Below are positions 1 to 8,595 of a DNA stretch of 64,000 nucleotides, piece by piece. The DNA is from Desulfitobacterium chlororespirans DSM 11544 (GTDB lineage: Bacteria > Bacillota > Desulfitobacteriia > Desulfitobacteriales > Desulfitobacteriaceae). The number at the start of each line of letters is the position of its first letter. Position 1 is the stretch's first letter. The notes under the pieces are model-generated. The model searched no databases. It had not been told where the DNA came from and saw only the letters and a program-made list of their open reading frames with translations. Where the stretch lies: contig NZ_FRDN01000008.1 in NCBI RefSeq assembly GCF_900143285.1, positions 191,926-255,925 of the forward strand, in the 5' to 3' direction. The translations under genes were made by a program, and so were the position numbers.

Positions 1-127
1 GCTGAAAAAGTTCCAGAGCTTCACAGCCATCCCCAGCTAGATGGGGATGATAGCCTTCTTTTTTCGCATATTCTTCTAAGATCGATGTAATTTGTTTATT
101 ATCATCGGCAATCAATAGAGTTAGCAT
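1..127 (-). CDS. Response regulator receiver domain (partial, N-terminus only)
   Basis: The reverse strand from the ATG at 127-125 reads into the window edge and gives about 42 residues beginning MLTLLIADDNKQ. This is the first beta strand and the acidic pair (the adjacent DD) of a CheY-like receiver domain. The phospho-acceptor Asp and the output domain lie outside the window. A receiver domain accepts phosphate from a sensor kinase; the kind of output cannot be known from this fragment. The start is supported by a GGGAGAG ribosome binding site just upstream on the minus strand. Confidence 0.8.
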   Translation of the reverse strand, partial: MLTLLIADDNKQITSILEEYAKKEGYHPHLAGDGCEALELFQ

Positions 128-279
128 AACACTCTCTCCCTAGTACTCTTTAGCCCATTTTACCATAGTATTGCAAAAACTCGTGTGACAAAAATACAAT
201 GGTTTTAACTTAGAAAAGACATAGTTCTGTCAAACTTTTGGATTACTCTATATACAGCAAAAGACTAGGAGGTATGATT

Positions 280-726
280 ATGAAAAAGTTCAAAAAAGCA
301 ATCATGATTGGAGTCATCGTGCTCGGTGTAGGGGCATCTTCCTCAACGGTCCTGGCGGCCTCTGCCTATAACAACCCTGTAGAGGCTTTAGCCGGAATCA
401 CCGGAAAAACAGTGGAAAGTGTACTGACTGAACAATATGAAACAGGCAAAAGCTTGGGAGTCATGGCCAATGAGTCCGGAAAACTGGATGAATTCCAAAA
501 AGAGCTTCTGGAAATGAGAAAGGATGCTTTGGCGCAAAGAGTTGAATTGGGGAATTTGACGCAGCAGCAAGCCGATCAGATGATCACAGCCATGGAAGAG
601 AATCAGGCTTATTGCTATGGGGATGGTTATGGTCGCGGATGGGGAATGATGGGAGCCGGTAATGGCGGTATGTTTGGCCGTGGTGGCCAGGGCGGCTGCG
701 GCGGTGGCTATAATCAAGCCCGCTAG
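280..726 (+). CDS. DUF2680 (YckD-like) exported protein with Gly-rich tail
   Basis: This 148-residue protein starts at the second in-frame ATG (280), 7 nt after AGGAGG at 267-272; the ATG at 274 is only 1 nt from that site. Residues 1-27 form a signal peptide (MKKFKKAIM, a hydrophobic core, then VLAAS). Residues of about 30-110 are alpha-helical and match the DUF2680 pattern, with the LTQQQADQM segment typical of the family. The tail is rich in Gly, Met, Tyr and Trp, and has two cysteines. The family is small, exported and of unknown function. A terminator at 754-790 shows that it is monocistronic. The Met/Gly/Cys tail could bind metal or stay disordered; neither is shown. Confidence 0.8.
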   Translation: MKKFKKAIMIGVIVLGVGASSSTVLAASAYNNPVEALAGITGKTVESVLTEQYETGKSLGVMANESGKLDEFQKELLEMRKDALAQRVELGNLTQQQADQMITAMEENQAYCYGDGYGRGWGMMGAGNGGMFGRGGQGGCGGGYNQAR

Positions 727-753
727 TCATTTTGGGAAGGCACATTATACAGG

Positions 754-795
754 CAGGCTGTAAGGGCATAGATCCTTACAGCCTGTTTTAATTTT
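754..795 (+). terminator. Rho-independent terminator
   Basis: Perfect 12-bp stem CAGGCTGTAAGG (754-765) / CCTTACAGCCTG (774-785), followed by TTTTAATTTTT. It ends the DUF2680 transcript. On the minus strand it also lies just after the ung stop codon. Confidence 0.9.
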
Positions 796-826
796 TATGT
801 AAGCATTTGTCAATCCCAGGAGCGGA

Positions 827-1498
827 TCAAATATCTTCAATCTGCCAATCAATAGGTTCCTTACCCTGGGACACTAAAAAATTATTGGCTTTGGAGAAAG
901 GCTTGCTGCCAAAAAATCCGGCATGGGCGGAAAGTGGGCTGGGATGAACAGATTTTATGATGAAATGCTGAGGGCTGATGATACTTTGTTTAGCCTGAGC
1001 ATTTTTTCCCCAAAGGATAAACACGACAGGGTCCTGGCGCTGGCTCAGGGTCGCGATCACTTTATCTGTAAATTGATGCCAGCCGATCTGAGCATGGGAG
1101 TTGGCTTGACCGGCGCGAACCGTCAGAGAGGTGTTCAGGAGCAAAACACCCTGCTCCGCCCATTTTTTGAGGTAGCCATGGTTGGGGATCCGGCAGCCCA
1201 GGTCACTCTGCAATTCCTTAAAGATATTTTGCAAAGAAGGCGGAGCCGGTACACCGGGTTTGACAGAAAAGCTCAGGCCATGGGCTTGGTTTGGACCATG
1301 GTAGGGGTCTTGCCCAAGGATGACCACTTTGACATCTTTATAAGAAGTAAAATGCAGTGCGTTAAAAATATCATACATATCAGGATAGATGGTTCGTGTC
1401 CGGTATTCCTGTATTAAATGCTTTCTCAGTTGCTGATAATATTCCTGTTCAAATTCATCCTTTAATAATTCATGCCAATCATTTTTTAATATTTGCAT
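827..1498 (-). CDS. ung: Uracil-DNA glycosylase (family 1)
   Basis: This 223-residue enzyme removes uracil from DNA to start base-excision repair. The water-activating motif GQDPYHG (near residue 62), the [10 protein letters not shown] segment and the HPSPLS motif (near residue 184) are all intact, and the length is normal for bacterial Ung (about 225). The start is the ATG at 1498, preceded by GGTGAT; a GTG 9 nt further upstream lies inside this likely ribosome binding site. The gene is monocistronic and converges with the DUF2680 gene. Nothing unusual is seen. Confidence 0.97.
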   Translation of the reverse strand: MQILKNDWHELLKDEFEQEYYQQLRKHLIQEYRTRTIYPDMYDIFNALHFTSYKDVKVVILGQDPYHGPNQAHGLSFSVKPGVPAPPSLQNIFKELQSDLGCRIPNHGYLKKWAEQGVLLLNTSLTVRAGQANSHAQIGWHQFTDKVIATLSQRQDPVVFILWGKNAQAKQSIISPQHFIIKSVHPSPLSAHAGFFGSKPFSKANNFLVSQGKEPIDWQIEDI

Positions 1499-1629
1499 CT
1501 TTATCACCCTTGTTTATTATACCATAGCCTAGGATACGATTGTTTTATGGTTTTTTGTTAAATTTGTTCGAAAAGCTAATTGAGTATAGTCTGAAAATAG
1601 TGTATAAATAACTAAGAGGAGGCATGCGG

Positions 1630-4557
1630 ATGGGAAATATTAGCACTCATAACTTAATGAAAAAGCTCGTTATCATCCTGATTGCCTTGATAATGTTATT
1701 TATTGGGCAAAAACCATTATTGATTCAAGCACAATCGAACCAGCGGGTCTTATTCATTAGTTCCTACTCGGAAAGCTTTGCAACCGTACCGGAGCAAATC
1801 GCTGGGATTCACCAGGCTTTGGATCCGCATAATATTCTGTTGGATATCGAATACATGGATACGAAACGGTTTGATACTCAGGAAAATATCCATAATTTCT
1901 TTACTTCTCTGCGCTACAAACTGGATAACCTTCAACCTTATGATGCTATCATTGTAGGGGATGATCGAGCTCTTGATTTTGCTATGGCCTATCAGAAGGA
2001 GCTTTTTGACGAGCTCCCTATTGTTTTTTTAGGGATTAATGATGTGAACCGGGCGGAAGAGGCAGCCCGCAATCCTTACATGACCGGCATAGTGGAAAGT
2101 GTCCCCATTAAGGAGAACATAGAGCTGGCTCTGAAATTCAATTCCGATGTCAAGCGGGTTGTAGGTCTGGTGGAAGGCAGCATCACCGGTAGGGGAGAGA
2201 AGGATCAATTTTATGGAGCGGTAGGGTTTTATCCCAGCCTGCGTTTTGAAGATATCAGTATTTCCGACCATACCACTGAGGAAATGGCCTGTATCCTGCA
2301 GGAGATCCAGGATGATACCATTATCTTATTTTTAGGCAGTATGTATAAAGACCAGGCAGGGCTTGATCTTTCCATTGATGAAGCGGCAGCTTTTATCAGT
2401 GCCAATACCCAGGTTCCGGTGTATCGGGCGACCAGCGGCGGAGTGGGTCAAGGATTTTTGGGAGGAGTTCAGGTATCCTACCGGGAGACCGGAAAGAGAG
2501 CCGGAGAAATGGTTTTTCAGCTGCTGCAGGGAACCCCTGTCCAGGACCTGCCGATGATGAACGAGAGTCCTTATTATACGATCTTTGATTATCAAATGGT
2601 CCAGCATTTTGATATTCCGGAAAGTCTGCTGCCTCATGATGCCTTTTTGCTCAATAAAAAGAGCAGCTATTTTGAACAGAACATGAAGCTGCTCTTGGGT
2701 GTATTTGCAGCTTTGTTTATTATGTTAATCATCAGCACATTGATGGGTATGGATAGTCTTAAGCATCGTACCATGCAGCGGAAATTAAGGGAGAGCAATG
2801 AAGAACTCTCAGCCACTTATGAAGAATTGGCAGCTACTGAAGAAGAACTTCGCCATCAATACCGGCTTATTGAAGAGAACGTCCGGAGAATTGAGCTTCT
2901 CAATCAAAAATACGAGCATGCTATTAACAGTACCAATAGCGTCGTCTGGGAGCTTAATTTGAGCAATCGGAGCATCTATTTCTCCCGGAACTTTGAAAAC
3001 TGGCTTTCCCGCCCTTTTCCGTGGCATGAGCCGGTTGATCAGCTTATGGATAAATACCTTAATGAAAAGATTGTCCAATTGCTTAATGAAGAAATTGCCG
3101 CTTATTTGAACGGGGAAAAGGGTGAGATCAAGGTTGAGTTTCCGGTGAAGTCCAGTGCCAAGCCATCCCGGTGGATCAAAGCACAGGGGAAAGCCATCCG
3201 GGGAAGCAGCGAAGAAGAGATCTTTCTTTACGGAATTATGACGGATGTGACGGACCAGAAGCTGCAACAGGAGTATATAGATCACCTTGCTCACTATGAT
3301 TATTTAACCAATCTGCCTAACCGCATCTCCTTTATGGAAAAACTTCAGGAAGAGATTGAAAAAGGGCTGCCTTTATATATTCTGTTGATGGATATTGATA
3401 ATTTCAAGGAAATCAATGATACTCTGGGCCATGTTTGGGGAGATAAGGTCTTGAAAGCAGTGGCTCAAAAGCTGTTGGATCATGCCTGCCCCAATATGTT
3501 CATCTCCCGGTTCGGCGGCGATGAATTTCTTATCCTGATGACGGATCGGGATAGCTGTGATATAGAGGAATGTATCAAACAGATTCGGATCATGTTCTCC
3601 CAGCCCATTCAGATTGAACGCAATGAGTTTACCCTTAAGTTCAGCATGGGGATCACCCGTTATCCCGAGGACAGCACAGATATCGATCAATTGATTATGA
3701 ATGCGGATACGGCTTTATATCAAGTCAAGCGCAGCGGTAAAAACCATCACCTTCACTACAATAAAGAGATGCAGCAGGAACTCCGCAATAAGGCGGTTAC
3801 GGAAGGAATTATTCGGAAAGCGGTACAGGAAGACGGATTCTATCTGGTTTATCAGCCTCAAGTCAACGTGAAAACAGGCGAAATAGAAAGCTTTGAGGCT
3901 TTGGTGCGCCTGAAGCATCATTCTATTTCTCCTGATGTGTTTATTCGTATCGCTGAGGAATCGGATCTAATCTATCAAATTGGCAGAGTTGTGACCAAGG
4001 AGGCCATTCGTCAGGCAGCAGCCTGGCGGGACAAAGGATATCCCCGTAAATCCATTTCCATCAATTTTTCCAGCAAGCAGATCCGGGACAGGGATTATTT
4101 GCAATTCCTCGTGGATACTCTGGCGGAGTATGAGATGGATCCTCAGTGTTTAGAAATTGAAATTACGGAGAGTATTTTAATGGAGGAAACTGATCTTACC
4201 CTGGAGCTGCTGGAGAAGATCAAGGAATTAGGCATAAAAATAGCCTTGGACGACTTTGGCACAGGGTTCTCCTCACTTAACTACCTGACCTATATACCGG
4301 TGGATAAAGTGAAATTGGATAAGTCTCTCTGTGATAAGTTTTTAAGCCCTGACAATATCAAGGTCATTGAGAGTATCATTTCTCTGGCTCACAGCCTTAA
4401 CCTGGTGATCACTGCCGAAGGGATTGAAGAGCAATGGCAGTATGAGCAATTAAAGCTAAGCGGCTGCAACAGCATCCAAGGATATTTGTTCAGCAAACCA
4501 TTAGTAGCGGAAGAAGCAGAAAAAATTTATGAGAAAAACTTTCTGGATTCGCTTTAA
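1630..4557 (+). CDS. Membrane GGDEF-EAL protein with periplasmic-binding sensor and PAS domain
   Basis: A 975-residue c-di-GMP turnover protein. Order: signal anchor (10-28); extracytoplasmic domain of the ABC substrate-binding-like type (about 37-335, starting RVLFISSYSESF); transmembrane helix (about 353-373); coiled coil rich in EEL (375-415); PAS-like domain (about 425-545); GGDEF domain with intact RFGGDEF (near 627); EAL domain with FEALVRL (near 754), ITES and DDFGTG (near 873). Both catalytic motifs look intact, so synthesis and hydrolysis are both possible. The start ATG at 1630 is 7 nt from AGGAGG (1617-1622); the ATG at 1624 is too close. A paralogue of the same layout lies at 27857. 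The ligand is unknown. Confidence 0.93.
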   Translation: MGNISTHNLMKKLVIILIALIMLFIGQKPLLIQAQSNQRVLFISSYSESFATVPEQIAGIHQALDPHNILLDIEYMDTKRFDTQENIHNFFTSLRYKLDNLQPYDAIIVGDDRALDFAMAYQKELFDELPIVFLGINDVNRAEEAARNPYMTGIVESVPIKENIELALKFNSDVKRVVGLVEGSITGRGEKDQFYGAVGFYPSLRFEDISISDHTTEEMACILQEIQDDTIILFLGSMYKDQAGLDLSIDEAAAFISANTQVPVYRATSGGVGQGFLGGVQVSYRETGKRAGEMVFQLLQGTPVQDLPMMNESPYYTIFDYQMVQHFDIPESLLPHDAFLLNKKSSYFEQNMKLLLGVFAALFIMLIISTLMGMDSLKHRTMQRKLRESNEELSATYEELAATEEELRHQYRLIEENVRRIELLNQKYEHAINSTNSVVWELNLSNRSIYFSRNFENWLSRPFPWHEPVDQLMDKYLNEKIVQLLNEEIAAYLNGEKGEIKVEFPVKSSAKPSRWIKAQGKAIRGSSEEEIFLYGIMTDVTDQKLQQEYIDHLAHYDYLTNLPNRISFMEKLQEEIEKGLPLYILLMDIDNFKEINDTLGHVWGDKVLKAVAQKLLDHACPNMFISRFGGDEFLILMTDRDSCDIEECIKQIRIMFSQPIQIERNEFTLKFSMGITRYPEDSTDIDQLIMNADTALYQVKRSGKNHHLHYNKEMQQELRNKAVTEGIIRKAVQEDGFYLVYQPQVNVKTGEIESFEALVRLKHHSISPDVFIRIAEESDLIYQIGRVVTKEAIRQAAAWRDKGYPRKSISINFSSKQIRDRDYLQFLVDTLAEYEMDPQCLEIEITESILMEETDLTLELLEKIKELGIKIALDDFGTGFSSLNYLTYIPVDKVKLDKSLCDKFLSPDNIKVIESIISLAHSLNLVITAEGIEEQWQYEQLKLSGCNSIQGYLFSKPLVAEEAEKIYEKNFLDSL

Positions 4558-4618
4558 GCGATAATTCCGCATACTCACGCCTTTTCCGGCTATACTAGCG
4601 AAAAGGAGTGTGACCTGC

Positions 4619-5047
4619 ATGAATGGAAATGCCGAGCTGTTAAATTTCGTCTATCAGAACTCCCAGATGGGTGTGGCAACCCTTAATCAGTTGATTGAAA
4701 TCGTAGAAGATGGTGAGTTTAAGAACCATCTGAAATCTCAATATAAGGAATATCAGGAAATCCATAAGGCAGCCGAAGCTATGCTGAATGAAAAGGGCTT
4801 TGATGAAAAGGGTATCGGTACTTTGGAGAAAATACGTACCTACCTGATGATTAGCTTTGAGACCCTAACGGATAAAAGCCCCTCTCATATCGCAGAAATG
4901 CTGATGATCGGCAGTACTATGGGAGTAATCAATGCCGTGAGGAATATCAGAAGTTATCAGAACGCTGAAGAACATATCCTCAAGCTTATGGAGCGGCTCT
5001 TGCGTTTTGAAGAGAATAATGTGCAGGAATTGAAAGCCTATCTGTAG
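4619..5047 (+). CDS. Small helical protein of unknown function
   Basis: This 142-residue, almost wholly alpha-helical protein has no signal peptide or membrane segment. I do not recognise a named family. The even spacing of acidic residues and His (EYQEIHK near residue 45, HIAEML near residue 90) resembles four-helix, ferritin-like or DUF2383-like bundles, which is a guess. The start ATG (4619) follows AAGGAG with 10-nt spacing; a GTG 9 nt upstream is also in frame. It begins 62 nt after the GGDEF-EAL gene with no terminator between, so the two are probably co-transcribed. Confidence 0.7.
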   Translation: MNGNAELLNFVYQNSQMGVATLNQLIEIVEDGEFKNHLKSQYKEYQEIHKAAEAMLNEKGFDEKGIGTLEKIRTYLMISFETLTDKSPSHIAEMLMIGSTMGVINAVRNIRSYQNAEEHILKLMERLLRFEENNVQELKAYL

Positions 5048-5068
5048 GTCCGCAATAAGATCGGATGA

Positions 5069-5108
5069 GCCCCAGAGTCCTTTGCGTTGATGCAAAGGGT
5101 TCTGGGGC
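5069..5108 (+). other. Strong hairpin without a T-run
   Basis: GCCCCAGA (5069-5076) pairs with TCTGGGGC (5101-5108), and inside it CCTTTGC (5079-5085) pairs with GCAAAGG (5092-5098). No U-tract follows on the plus strand, so this is not a standard intrinsic terminator. It may protect the mRNA 3' end of the upstream pair. Confidence 0.6.
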
Positions 5109-5434
5109 CTGCAAGAAAGTTGTGAGTGGATTGATATTGAATCTTTGCAAGATATCCGGTTGTTGCCAAAGGTTATAGGAAACAATGTTTTAAGCATAAT
5201 AAACAATTCGGGGCCCATCTTTTTAGGATCGGAATATATCGACGTCAATCATGGATAACTAATTAAAGGAAGATAGTAGTAATGCCTTCCCGGATCCATT
5301 GTTCAATCTGGGTCACTTTCAACACTCTCAATAATTTCCTTTTGTTACTTCGGAGATAGTCTGATTACAGAAAAAACAGAGCGCATGTTCCCGTACGAGA
5401 ATAATATGGATTTATATTTATGGAGGTTGAGTTT
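5109..5434. other. Intergenic region, no gene seen
   Basis: About 325 AT-rich bases between the hairpin and the next gene. No open frame with a plausible ribosome binding site, no clear RNA gene and no convincing promoter were found. The only firm signal is the GGAGG at 5422-5426 that serves the next start codon. Confidence 0.5.
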
Positions 5435-5812
5435 ATGGATGATTTCACAAGAGAGGATAGGGAAGAAGCACTCCGAGCCATAGCTTCAATGATTAGCAGG
5501 ACTGAGAAAGCAAAAGAGAAATTTGTGCAAGGTACTTCTCAGCATACGTTACAAATGAATAGGCTTAAAGCGCTTCAGATAGCTTCATCACTGATAGCTA
5601 AAGAATTAACGGAGAGTAACGCTGTGGATTGTTATAGCGGAGAAGATTTGAAAAACGCGCTTGCACCAATCACTTCTCTGATTAGCAAATCTGAGAAAGC
5701 ACGGACAAAATTAGCTCAAGGCACTTGGCAGTATACGATGCTCACCAATAATCTCAAAGCACTCCATATAGCTTTGCCATTGTTAACGAAGGCATTGAGC
5801 GAGGTATTATAA
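5435..5812 (+). CDS. Uncharacterised protein made of two tandem repeats
   Basis: A 125-residue cytoplasmic protein with an internal duplication. Residues of about 6-55 and 67-118 align along their length: both contain an (A/T)S-(M/L)-I-S-(R/K)-(T/S)-E-K-A segment, a (V/L)(A)QGT segment and an LKALxIA segment. Each repeat is predicted to be two helices. No signal peptide, membrane helix or catalytic motif is visible and I do not recognise the family. The start (5435) is 8 nt after GGAGG; an earlier ATG at 5420 lies upstream of that site. It sits alone. Confidence 0.7.
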   Translation: MDDFTREDREEALRAIASMISRTEKAKEKFVQGTSQHTLQMNRLKALQIASSLIAKELTESNAVDCYSGEDLKNALAPITSLISKSEKARTKLAQGTWQYTMLTNNLKALHIALPLLTKALSEVL

Positions 5813-5866
5813 GCATAATGGGAAACAGTCAAATTCCAATTTACTTAGCAATGGTGAGGTTGGTCT

Positions 5867-6253
5867 ATGAAAGATGTCACAGCTGCAATCATCATTAAAG
5901 GTGAAGAAGTCCTGATTGCCCGCAGAGCTCCCGGTGAAAAGCATGCAGGAAGCTGGGAATTCCCCGGCGGCAAAGTGGAAGCGGGGGAGACCCCTGAAGC
6001 CTGTTTAAAACGTGAGCTTGCGGAAGAGTTCGGCATAGAGGTTAAAGTTCAGGGGTTTGTCAAGTCAAGCCTTTATGAGTACCCCCAAGGCTCAATCCGG
6101 TTATTGGCTTACCGGGTCAAGATCCTCCATGGGGAAATTGAACTGCGGGCCCATGATCGATACGAATGGGTCGGTGTGAAGCAATTGCCGAATTATGAGC
6201 TGCTGCCGGCCGATGTACCTATAGCGGACTATTTACGGGAATACCTGAGCTGA
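5867..6253 (+). CDS. NUDIX hydrolase, MutT / 8-oxo-dGTP diphosphatase type
   Basis: A 128-residue NUDIX protein. The Nudix box starts at GGKVEAGE (near residue 36) and ends with RELAEEFGIEV, fitting the GX5EX7REUXEEXGU consensus that binds Mg2+. The preceding SWEFPGGK is typical of the MutT/NudG/CTP-pyrophosphohydrolase group, which cleans oxidised nucleotides such as 8-oxo-dGTP. Length is normal. The substrate is inferred from the family; CTP-type activity is also possible. GTGAGG lies just upstream of the ATG. Confidence 0.9.
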   Translation: MKDVTAAIIIKGEEVLIARRAPGEKHAGSWEFPGGKVEAGETPEACLKRELAEEFGIEVKVQGFVKSSLYEYPQGSIRLLAYRVKILHGEIELRAHDRYEWVGVKQLPNYELLPADVPIADYLREYLS

Positions 6254-6554
6254 ACAATAACTTGAGAGAATCCTGCAAGAGTTTGATGGATTGCGCCAAT
6301 GATAGTTACGAAGTGAGAGCCTGCCTGCTTTAATGAATATGCCCGTGATGCATATCCGGAGTGTGATGAGGATCCTTATGGGAGTGGCGATGATCATGGC
6401 CAGGACATAAGGGAAATCTTTCTGGGTGATGGGCCTCCTTAATCTCCGTTCCTTGCTGATGGTTAAATAAGGATCACCTGTTCAGTATAATCTAATTATA
6501 GGCGGGGTGGCTGAGACTTTTCAATCCTTGAGGGGCGGATAAAAGCATAGATAA
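6254..6554 (+). pseudogene. Intergenic stretch with a possible frame-shifted gene remnant
   Basis: No intact gene is present. The frame beginning at 6262 reads about 23 residues (LRESCKSLMDCANDSYEVRA, then a stop at 6331-6333). The +1 frame from 6332 continues with NEYARDAYPECDEDPYGSGD and stops at 6440-6442. The two pieces would join if one base were gained or lost near 6330. No homologue is recognised, so this may be chance. The rest of the stretch shows nothing. Confidence 0.25.
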
Positions 6555-6596
6555 GCAAAAAAGCACGAGTCACCCCTGGTGGGCGGCCCGTGCTTA
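6555..6596 (-). terminator. Terminator of the rubrerythrin gene
   Basis: AAGCACG (6561-6567) pairs with CGTGCTT (6589-6595), with an inner CACC/GGTG pairing. Read on the minus strand the stem is followed by TTTTTTGC. It lies 20 bases beyond the rubrerythrin stop codon. Confidence 0.8.
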
Positions 6597-6616
6597 TCGG
6601 TAAAGCCAGATCCGGT

Positions 6617-7111
6617 TTAGTATTTAATAAATTTATCACCGGGAACATTACAGATGGAACATTTTTCGGGGATGTATTTTTCGATGTTGCCGCAGACGGG
6701 ACAGAGATAATAGAATACCTCTTCCGTTGAGTCTAAATTCTCCAAAGCCTCTTTATAGAGCTTGGCATGGACTTCTTCCGCTTTCATAGCAAAAGTAAAG
6801 GTGGTTATAGCAGCTTTATTGCCTTCTTCTTCAGCAACTTTAATAAAATCAGGGTACATGCTTTCAAACTCATAGGTTTCACCGGCAATGCCATCTTTCA
6901 GATTATCCACGGTGGAACCTACTTTACCGGCGAGCTCCAACTCTCTGTGGGCATGCAGAGTCTCAGCATCGGCAGCTGCCTGAAAGAGTTTGGCGGCGTT
7001 GAATTTACCCTCTTTTTCGGCCTTTTTGGCGTAAGCCAGGTACTTCCGATTGGCTTGTGATTCACCGGCAAAGGCATCCATAAGATGCTTTAATGTTTTT
7101 TGTTCGCTCAT
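6617..7111 (-). CDS. rbr: Rubrerythrin
   Basis: A 164-residue rubrerythrin, a peroxide-reducing enzyme of anaerobes. The N-terminal ferritin-like domain carries the di-iron ligands (for example AFAGESQANRKY near residue 13, AETLHA near 50, EEVHAKLY near 116). The C-terminal rubredoxin domain has two pairs of cysteines, YLCPVCG (near 136) and PEKCSICN (near 149), for one Fe. It is a compact rubrerythrin of normal length. GGAGG lies before the ATG. It is monocistronic, divergent from the lysine-riboswitch operon. Confidence 0.95.
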   Translation of the reverse strand: MSEQKTLKHLMDAFAGESQANRKYLAYAKKAEKEGKFNAAKLFQAAADAETLHAHRELELAGKVGSTVDNLKDGIAGETYEFESMYPDFIKVAEEEGNKAAITTFTFAMKAEEVHAKLYKEALENLDSTEEVFYYLCPVCGNIEKYIPEKCSICNVPGDKFIKY

Positions 7112-7242
7112 TGTTGATCCTCCAATTCTTAATATAATTTAGAGAGTGCTTGATTTTCTCTAGTATAAACTAGATTCTACAATTTCATTAAATTTCCTCT
7201 AAAGAAATAGTTGATGAGTACATAATACAAAATCGGTTCGGG

Positions 7243-7272
7243 TTGACAAGCTGTCTTATGTTATTGTAGACT
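7243..7272 (+). promoter_or_regulatory. Probable sigma-A promoter of the lysine-riboswitch operon
   Basis: TTGACA at 7243-7248 and TAGACT at 7267-7272, 18 bases apart. It lies about 35 bases before the riboswitch P1 stem, so the whole aptamer would be in the leader transcript. Confidence 0.55.
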
Positions 7273-7307
7273 GAAGATAAATTCATAGTGAACCTCACTT
7301 TTCAGGT

Positions 7308-7555
7308 GAGGTAGAGGTGCGGTATTTAACAGTCCTTTTTGGAGCATGAGCAGCGAGGAAAACAAGGAGAAGGAAATATCGCCGAAGCTTTTAATACGCT
7401 CAGTATTAGGGGCTGGGTCTGCAGTGAACAACTGCAGAACTGTCTCAATAGACGTCCCGGTTTATTGAGTTGTGCTATCTCGGCGGGGGAAAAGAGGGGT
7501 TTAGGAGCAATATGACTTTTGCGGCCTGAGTACCAACTCAGGTCTCATTTATTTT
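7308..7555 (+). ncRNA. Lysine riboswitch (L box) with downstream terminator
   Basis: The conserved L-box landmarks appear in order: AGAGGTGCGG (7313-7322), AACAGT, GAGAAGGAAATATCGCCGAAGC (7367-7388), GGCTGGGTCTGCAGTG, CTGTCTCAATAGACG and GCTATCTCGG (7474-7483). P1 forms between GAGGTAG (7308-7314) and CTATCTC (7475-7481). An intrinsic terminator follows: a 9-bp stem 7523-7531/7536-7544, then TCATTTATTTTT. Lysine binding is expected to favour termination, so the downstream transporter should be made when lysine is scarce. Upstream, ACCTCAC (7292-7298) can pair with GTGAGGT (7306-7312), which would compete with P1. Confidence 0.93.
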
Positions 7556-7607
7556 TCACAATTTTTAAATATTATGAAAAAGGTAAAGAGAAGAAGGAGA
7601 GGTTCCA

Positions 7608-8456
7608 ATGAAAAGAAAATTATCAATAGTGATGGCAGGGTTGATTTCTGTCATGCTGCTGGCCACGGGCTGCGGTTCAAGCGGTCAGGGAAATGCTCAA
7701 ACACCGGCCGCAGGAAATGAAGGAGGCACGTTTAAAGTCGGCTTAGAGGCAGGCTATGCTCCTTTTAACTGGACGCAAATGAGTGACTCCAACGGTGGAG
7801 TCAAAATTGATGGCGGTGCTGAATATGCCGGTGGCTATGATGTGGAAATTGCCAAAAAAATTGCCGCAGGCTTAGGCAAAGAACTGGTCATTGTTAAAAC
7901 TGAATGGGATGGTCTTGTTCCTTCTCTGACTTCCGGGAAAATCGATGCGATTATCGCCGGTATGTCCCCGACTGCAGAACGGAAAGAAACCATTGATTTC
8001 TCCGATATTTATTACCAATCCGATCTGGTGATCGTGGTCAAGAGCGGCAGCAAATATGAAAACGCCACCTCTCTTAAAGACTTTAATGGGGCTAAAATTA
8101 CGGCTCAGTTAAACACCTTCCACTATGGTGTTATTGACCAAATCGAAGGGGTTGCCAAACAAACCGCTATGGATAATTTCCCGGCCATGCGGGTCGCTAT
8201 ACAATCAGGCATGATCGACGGCTATGTTTCCGAACGTCCGGAAGGGGTCAGCGCCCAAGCAGCCAACAGCGATTTTAAAATGGTTGAACTCACCGATGGA
8301 TTCCAAACCGATCCTGATGATACGGCCATTGCCGTAGGGGTAAAAAAGGGCAGCGAACTTACCGCTAAAATCAATGAGATCTTAAAAGGGATTCCTGAAG
8401 CAGAGCGTATCCAAATTATGGATAATGCAATTAAGAACCAACCAGCAGCTAACTAA
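7608..8456 (+). CDS. Amino-acid ABC transporter substrate-binding lipoprotein (probably lysine)
   Basis: A 282-residue extracellular binding protein of the PBP2 amino-acid class. It has a lipoprotein signal with lipobox LLATGC (Cys22), then the family motifs FKVGLEAGYAPFNW and IDFSDIYYQSDLVIVV. It would capture the amino acid at the outer membrane face and deliver it to the permease encoded next. Lysine is inferred from the riboswitch in the leader; the fold alone does not distinguish lysine from arginine or histidine. The ATG follows AAGGAGAGG. A hairpin at 8501-8544 separates it from the permease gene, which fits the higher expression usual for binding proteins. Confidence 0.92.
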   Translation: MKRKLSIVMAGLISVMLLATGCGSSGQGNAQTPAAGNEGGTFKVGLEAGYAPFNWTQMSDSNGGVKIDGGAEYAGGYDVEIAKKIAAGLGKELVIVKTEWDGLVPSLTSGKIDAIIAGMSPTAERKETIDFSDIYYQSDLVIVVKSGSKYENATSLKDFNGAKITAQLNTFHYGVIDQIEGVAKQTAMDNFPAMRVAIQSGMIDGYVSERPEGVSAQAANSDFKMVELTDGFQTDPDDTAIAVGVKKGSELTAKINEILKGIPEAERIQIMDNAIKNQPAAN

Positions 8457-8500
8457 GACGCTTTAAAGGACATTTTGCTCCGCAGGGAATAATGTTTTAT

Positions 8501-8544
8501 AAAACCGGCTACATTCAATGCAGTCGGTTTTGTCCTGTTTTTTG
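8501..8544 (+). terminator. Intra-operon terminator/attenuator
   Basis: AAAACCGGCT (8501-8510) pairs with AGTCGGTTTT (8522-8531) with one G-U pair, followed by GTCCTGTTTTTT. It lies between the binding-protein and permease genes and probably lowers read-through into the membrane genes. Confidence 0.7.
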
Positions 8545-8595
8545 AAAATGCCCCAGCAATTATGGAGTTAGTGATATTTTGTAAGGAGGAGAATG

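Noticed and set aside
923-1417. Long open frame on the plus strand opposite ung
   Set aside because: The minus strand encodes an intact uracil-DNA glycosylase with all motifs; the plus-strand product matches nothing and has no ribosome binding site.
1508-1629. c-di-GMP riboswitch before the first GGDEF-EAL gene
   Set aside because: The leader has none of the GEMM conserved bases.
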